A stretch of 64,000 bases of DNA from Ruegeria_C sp041537925 (lineage in GTDB: Bacteria > Pseudomonadota > Alphaproteobacteria > Rhodobacterales > Rhodobacteraceae), in NCBI RefSeq assembly GCF_041537925.1, contig NZ_JBGOSH010000009.1:1-64000 (forward strand), given 5' to 3'. How positions within the stretch are numbered: the stretch's first letter is position 1; each line of letters opens with the position of its first letter. This document shows, one piece after another, positions 61,175-64,000 of this stretch. Made by a program: the position numbers and the translations under genes. Under the pieces are notes generated by a model. The model was not told the DNA's origin. It did no database searches and saw only the letters and a program-made list of their open reading frames with translations.

Positions 61175-62188
61175 CTAAAAACCCTCAAGCACAAGCTTAC
61201 CTTTGGCCTTGCCGCTTTCGAGGATAGCATGCGCTTTCATTAAGTTTGCAGCATTGATTGTACCAAGTGTATCGGTTGCTGTGGATCTGATCTTTCCATC
61301 GTCTATCAACCCGGCAACCTGATTCAGGATTTCGCTTTGACGGTTCATATCTCCAGTCCCAAAAAGCGACCGAGTGTACATGAACTCCCAATGCAATGAG
61401 ATCGATTTGGGTTTGAATGGCGCGATGTCAAAGGTCTCAGGATCATCGATCAACCCAAACCGACCTTGAGGTGTCATCACCTCTCCGGCTTGAGACGCAT
61501 AAAGCTGGGAATGGCTCGTTGAATAGATGAAATCCACGCTTTCGATACCGAGAGCCCCGAGTTGTGCGCCAAAAGGTTCCGCATGGTTTATGACATGGTG
61601 TGCGCCAAGCTCTTGAACCCAGTCTTGTGTCTCGGGTCGGGACGCCGTCGCTATCACTGTCAATTCAGTGAGAGCCCGGGCCAATTGAATGGTGATTGAC
61701 CCGACACCGCCTGCGCCACCTATAACCAGCAACGTATTTGTCCCGCCGGGAACGGCATCATGGACTCGCAAGCGGTCGAACAGCATCTCAAAGGCAGTAA
61801 GCGTCGTTAGCGGCATCGCCGCAGCTGCTTTTGCAGGTATGGATTTTGGCGCGGCTCCGACAATACGTTCATCAACCAGATGAAACTCAGCATTGGTTCC
61901 CGGTCTGTTTATCGCCCCGGCATACCAAACTGTATCTCCCGGACTGAAAGTCTCAACCGTTTCGCCAACTGCTTCGACGATCCCTACTGCGTCCCACCCC
62001 AGAATATCTGGTGCTGCACCTGCAGGAGCTCGTTTTTGACGAATTTTCGTATCGACTGGGTTCACTGACACGGCCTGCACCTTGATCAACAAGTCGTGCC
62101 CCTTCGGCGTCGGTCTGTCGGTATCGAAGTCGATTAAGGCATCCGCCCGATCAATCGACCCTGTCTCACGGTATCCCACGGCTTTCAT
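61175..62188 (-). CDS. Zinc-independent alcohol dehydrogenase/quinone oxidoreductase (MDR family)
   Basis: The 337-residue protein has the MDR N-terminal domain (MKAVGYRETGSIDRADALIDFDTDRPTPKGHDLLIKVQAVSVNPVD), no catalytic-zinc Cys, and a Rossmann site (LLVIGGAGGVGSITIQLARAL). This matches quinone oxidoreductases such as ZADH-type enzymes. ATG 62188 behind AAAGGAG is chosen over the open frame to 62218. It is 26 bp from the monooxygenase gene and adjoins the glyoxalase-fold gene. Confidence 0.88.
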   Translation of the reverse strand: MKAVGYRETGSIDRADALIDFDTDRPTPKGHDLLIKVQAVSVNPVDTKIRQKRAPAGAAPDILGWDAVGIVEAVGETVETFSPGDTVWYAGAINRPGTNAEFHLVDERIVGAAPKSIPAKAAAAMPLTTLTAFEMLFDRLRVHDAVPGGTNTLLVIGGAGGVGSITIQLARALTELTVIATASRPETQDWVQELGAHHVINHAEPFGAQLGALGIESVDFIYSTSHSQLYASQAGEVMTPQGRFGLIDDPETFDIAPFKPKSISLHWEFMYTRSLFGTGDMNRQSEILNQVAGLIDDGKIRSTATDTLGTINAANLMKAHAILESGKAKGKLVLEGF

Positions 62189-62214
62189 AACGTGCTCCTT
62201 TGTCCGGTTCTGTA

Positions 62215-62505
62215 TCAACCGATGACTGTCATCTCATTCAACGTGAACTCTGCAACGGCGCCCTCTGTTGCTTCCAGGTAAGCCGCAAGGTGCTGAGCAC
62301 CCATGTGGCTTTGCCAAAGCTCTCGGCTTTCCCAATTTTCGTAGAACACAAAATGAGCCGGGTTGTCGTTGTCCTGGTGCAGGTCATAGTTAATGCAACC
62401 CTCTTCGGCACGGGTTATGTCGATGAGCTTGATGAGCTCGGCCTTTACGAGGTCAATCTTGTCGGGGTTGGCTTTGATGTTGGCGACGATTGTCAGCTTG
62501 GCCAT
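62215..62505 (-). CDS. Quinol monooxygenase-like (ABM-fold) protein
   Basis: The 96-residue protein is a compact ABM domain (MAKLTIVANIKANPDKIDLVKAELIKLIDITRAEEGCINYDLHQDNDNPAHFVFYENWESRELWQSHM), close in type to YgiN. It is the first gene of the minus-strand operon that is divergent from the LysR gene at 62610. The set looks like a response to a quinone or electrophile. Confidence 0.86.
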   Translation of the reverse strand: MAKLTIVANIKANPDKIDLVKAELIKLIDITRAEEGCINYDLHQDNDNPAHFVFYENWESRELWQSHMGAQHLAAYLEATEGAVAEFTLNEMTVIG

Positions 62506-62609
62506 TGAAATAGGTCCCTTGTGTATTTCAGCGATGTGCTGGATTTACGCCGCAATCTTTTCGGGATAAACGGGGTAGGATCGGACATATAATCCGGAAT
62601 TTCCGTTTA

Positions 62610-63497
62610 ATGCTTCTTGACAACCTTCGCCTCTTCCTGACCATCGCCGAGAAAGGCAGCCTTGTAGCAGCAGCCCGAGAGACAGGGATGTCGAGCACAA
62701 CTGTCTCCGAACGGCTCGCTGCGCTGGAAACACACTACGGTGTGGTATTGTTCAACCGAACGACACGCTCAATCAGCCTGACCGAAGAGGGTCGGGTTCT
62801 GGTCGATGGCGCCAAGAGCGTTCTCAGTGAAGTCACAGACCTCGACACCCGCATTCGCCACGGTGCCGAAACCCTTTCTGGCCTGATCCGCGTCAGTGCG
62901 CCAATCGATTTAGGTCGTGGAGTCGTTTCTGATGTAATCGCCGAATTCACCGAAGAGAACCCGGCTGTGTCCATAGAACTGTCGCTATCCGATGGCTATG
63001 TCGACCTCGTAGGTCAGGGTTTTGACCTGGCTGTTCGGTTTGGGGACATCACCGACAGCGCGCTCCGAATACGTAACCTCGGGAGCTACCAGCGGTTCGT
63101 CTGCGCAGCACCCATCTATCTGGCGTCGTACGGAGCACCGGAACGGCCCGAAGATCTCGCAAATCATAACTGCCTGGTAATGCGTTTTGGTGGTTCGCTC
63201 GATAACGTTTGGGAGTTCGGCGCAGGCGCTGAGCGTCAGCTTATCCCAGTCAAGGGAAACCGAATTGTAAATGATGGCTCGCTTATCCGCAGTTGGGCTC
63301 TGGCAGGCCATGGCATTGTGCTGAAATCGGAACTGGATGTTGGCGAAGATGTCAGAACCGGAAAGCTGGTAGCCCTGTTAGGTGACTTCCTCCCACCGCC
63401 CAAGCCGCTACAAATGATGTTCCCACCCAGCCGAGCCCAACCTCGACGCGTGGCAGCGTTCGCACAGCATCTACGCCGCAAGATGGGTGCGATATAA
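62610..63497 (+). CDS. LysR-family regulator
   Basis: The 295-residue protein has a typical LysR helix-turn-helix (MLLDNLRLFLTIAEKGSLVAAARETGMSSTTVSERLAALE) and effector domain. The 104-bp gap to the divergent operon is the expected control site. Such regulators of quinone oxidoreductase operons usually respond to electrophiles. Confidence 0.9.
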   Translation: MLLDNLRLFLTIAEKGSLVAAARETGMSSTTVSERLAALETHYGVVLFNRTTRSISLTEEGRVLVDGAKSVLSEVTDLDTRIRHGAETLSGLIRVSAPIDLGRGVVSDVIAEFTEENPAVSIELSLSDGYVDLVGQGFDLAVRFGDITDSALRIRNLGSYQRFVCAAPIYLASYGAPERPEDLANHNCLVMRFGGSLDNVWEFGAGAERQLIPVKGNRIVNDGSLIRSWALAGHGIVLKSELDVGEDVRTGKLVALLGDFLPPPKPLQMMFPPSRAQPRRVAAFAQHLRRKMGAI

Positions 63498-63543
63498 CCC
63501 AGACCGGAACAGGCAGCTACAGATTATTCCGGGGGTCAATTCT

Positions 63544-64000
63544 TCAGCGCGCAGTTTCAAGATCACTCAACGACCCACCGCCCCGTTGGAAATCGCGCCA
63601 GACCCAGACCATTCGATCCACAAACCACATTTTGCCGCCTGAGATCATAACAATGCCAAGACACGTGAACCCGATATCAAACTTCCACAGCCCATAAGCG
63701 AAGGGTACGAGACCCAACCCGCTTCCTACAGCCAGTGCTTTGGCAATTCTCTTGTGATGCACTGAAACCGTGTCGCGGTGCCGCAGCCACACGCGTTCAC
63801 CTAGCACGCCTTGCGCCGACCAGCTGTCAAAGTTTTTGGGTTGTGGAAACACGCGCGGGTTCAACCAGATCCAGACGAGAACGAAAGCCATGGCTCCCCA
63901 TGCCCAGCCGCCCACCCAGGGGCGGCTCCAGATTGCCACAGCCAAGAGCGGCAGTGGCGTCAACACACGAGTCCAGACCGACCATGGATTGGCATGACGC
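63544..64000 (-). CDS. DUF6653-like membrane protein, cut by the right window edge
   Basis: The frame stays open to the window end. Upstream of the internal TTG at 63966 it reads RHANPWSVWTRV, which is part of the same protein family pattern, so the true start lies beyond 64000. The visible part has two or three membrane segments (LAVAIWSRPWVGGWAWGAMAFVLVWIWLNP, LAVGSGLGLVPFAYGLW, IVMISGGKMWFVDRMVWVW). No function is known. Confidence 0.7.
   Translation of the reverse strand, partial: RHANPWSVWTRVLTPLPLLAVAIWSRPWVGGWAWGAMAFVLVWIWLNPRVFPQPKNFDSWSAQGVLGERVWLRHRDTVSVHHKRIAKALAVGSGLGLVPFAYGLWKFDIGFTCLGIVMISGGKMWFVDRMVWVWRDFQRGGGSLSDLETAR

Noticed and set aside
1..64000. CRISPR arrays, rRNA or tRNA genes, phage structural genes or a plasmid replication module
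   Set aside because: None was recognised. The only regular repeats are those listed at 8907 and 45794.

Overview
The window looks like DNA of a Roseobacter-group (Rhodobacterales) alphaproteobacterium. This rests on gene style: TRAP and tripartite tricarboxylate (TTT) uptake systems, Tat-exported proteins, cytochrome c', TspO, and many solute-catabolism operons each with its own LysR, GntR, RpiR or MarR regulator. No rRNA, tRNA, CRISPR array or replication origin was recognised.

The first 17 kb is accessory DNA rich in insertion sequences (IS). It holds fragments of IS5-, IS110- and IS21-family elements, two complete IS5-family copies and a frameshifted ISL3-family element. Between them lie two gene sets of unknown function. 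The first (304-3445, minus strand) has a radical SAM enzyme cut by an IS end, a 98-residue protein with a CTHGIC motif, two small unknown proteins and an outer-membrane barrel with an EF-hand-like loop. The second (7214-15931, plus strand) has a winged-helix/TPR regulator behind a perfect 18-bp palindrome, a PAP2/vanadium-haloperoxidase-like enzyme with a collagen-like Gly-Ala-Thr leader and an 11-G tract, a subtilase with a complete catalytic triad, a large membrane protein with an OmpA-like end, and a second membrane protein. This second set is the best candidate for an undescribed system.

From 17 to 35 kb the genes are mostly metabolic. They include a flavin amine oxidase; an RpiR-regulated ABC importer with an amidohydrolase and a HAD hydrolase; a LysR-linked TRAP transporter with a ureohydrolase-like protein that lacks a metal-binding His, and a TauE-type permease; and a cytochrome c'/di-haem cytochrome pair next to a LysR gene.

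From 35.7 to 46 kb is a defence-like island. A 1,870-residue exonuclease-RecQ-UvrD fusion faces an operon of SIR2-like protein, middle protein and Rad50/SbcC-like ATPase. That operon is decaying: in-frame amber codons in the SIR2 and ATPase genes and two frameshifts in the ATPase. Between the island and the next operon, two direct and three inverted copies of a 16-bp motif resemble transposase-binding sites of a Tn7/Tni-type element.

From 46 to 55 kb is a four-carbon sugar-acid (tetronate) catabolic locus: OtnC and OtnK homologues, a lactonase-like hydrolase, a TTT transporter, two dehydrogenases and a GntR regulator. The rest (55.4-64 kb) holds a Tat-exported nitroreductase-like protein with a MarR regulator and operator, several exported proteins including a 56-residue one, TspO, and a LysR-divergent operon of monooxygenase, quinone-oxidoreductase, glyoxalase-fold and SnoaL-fold genes. 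A DUF6653-like gene runs off the right edge.
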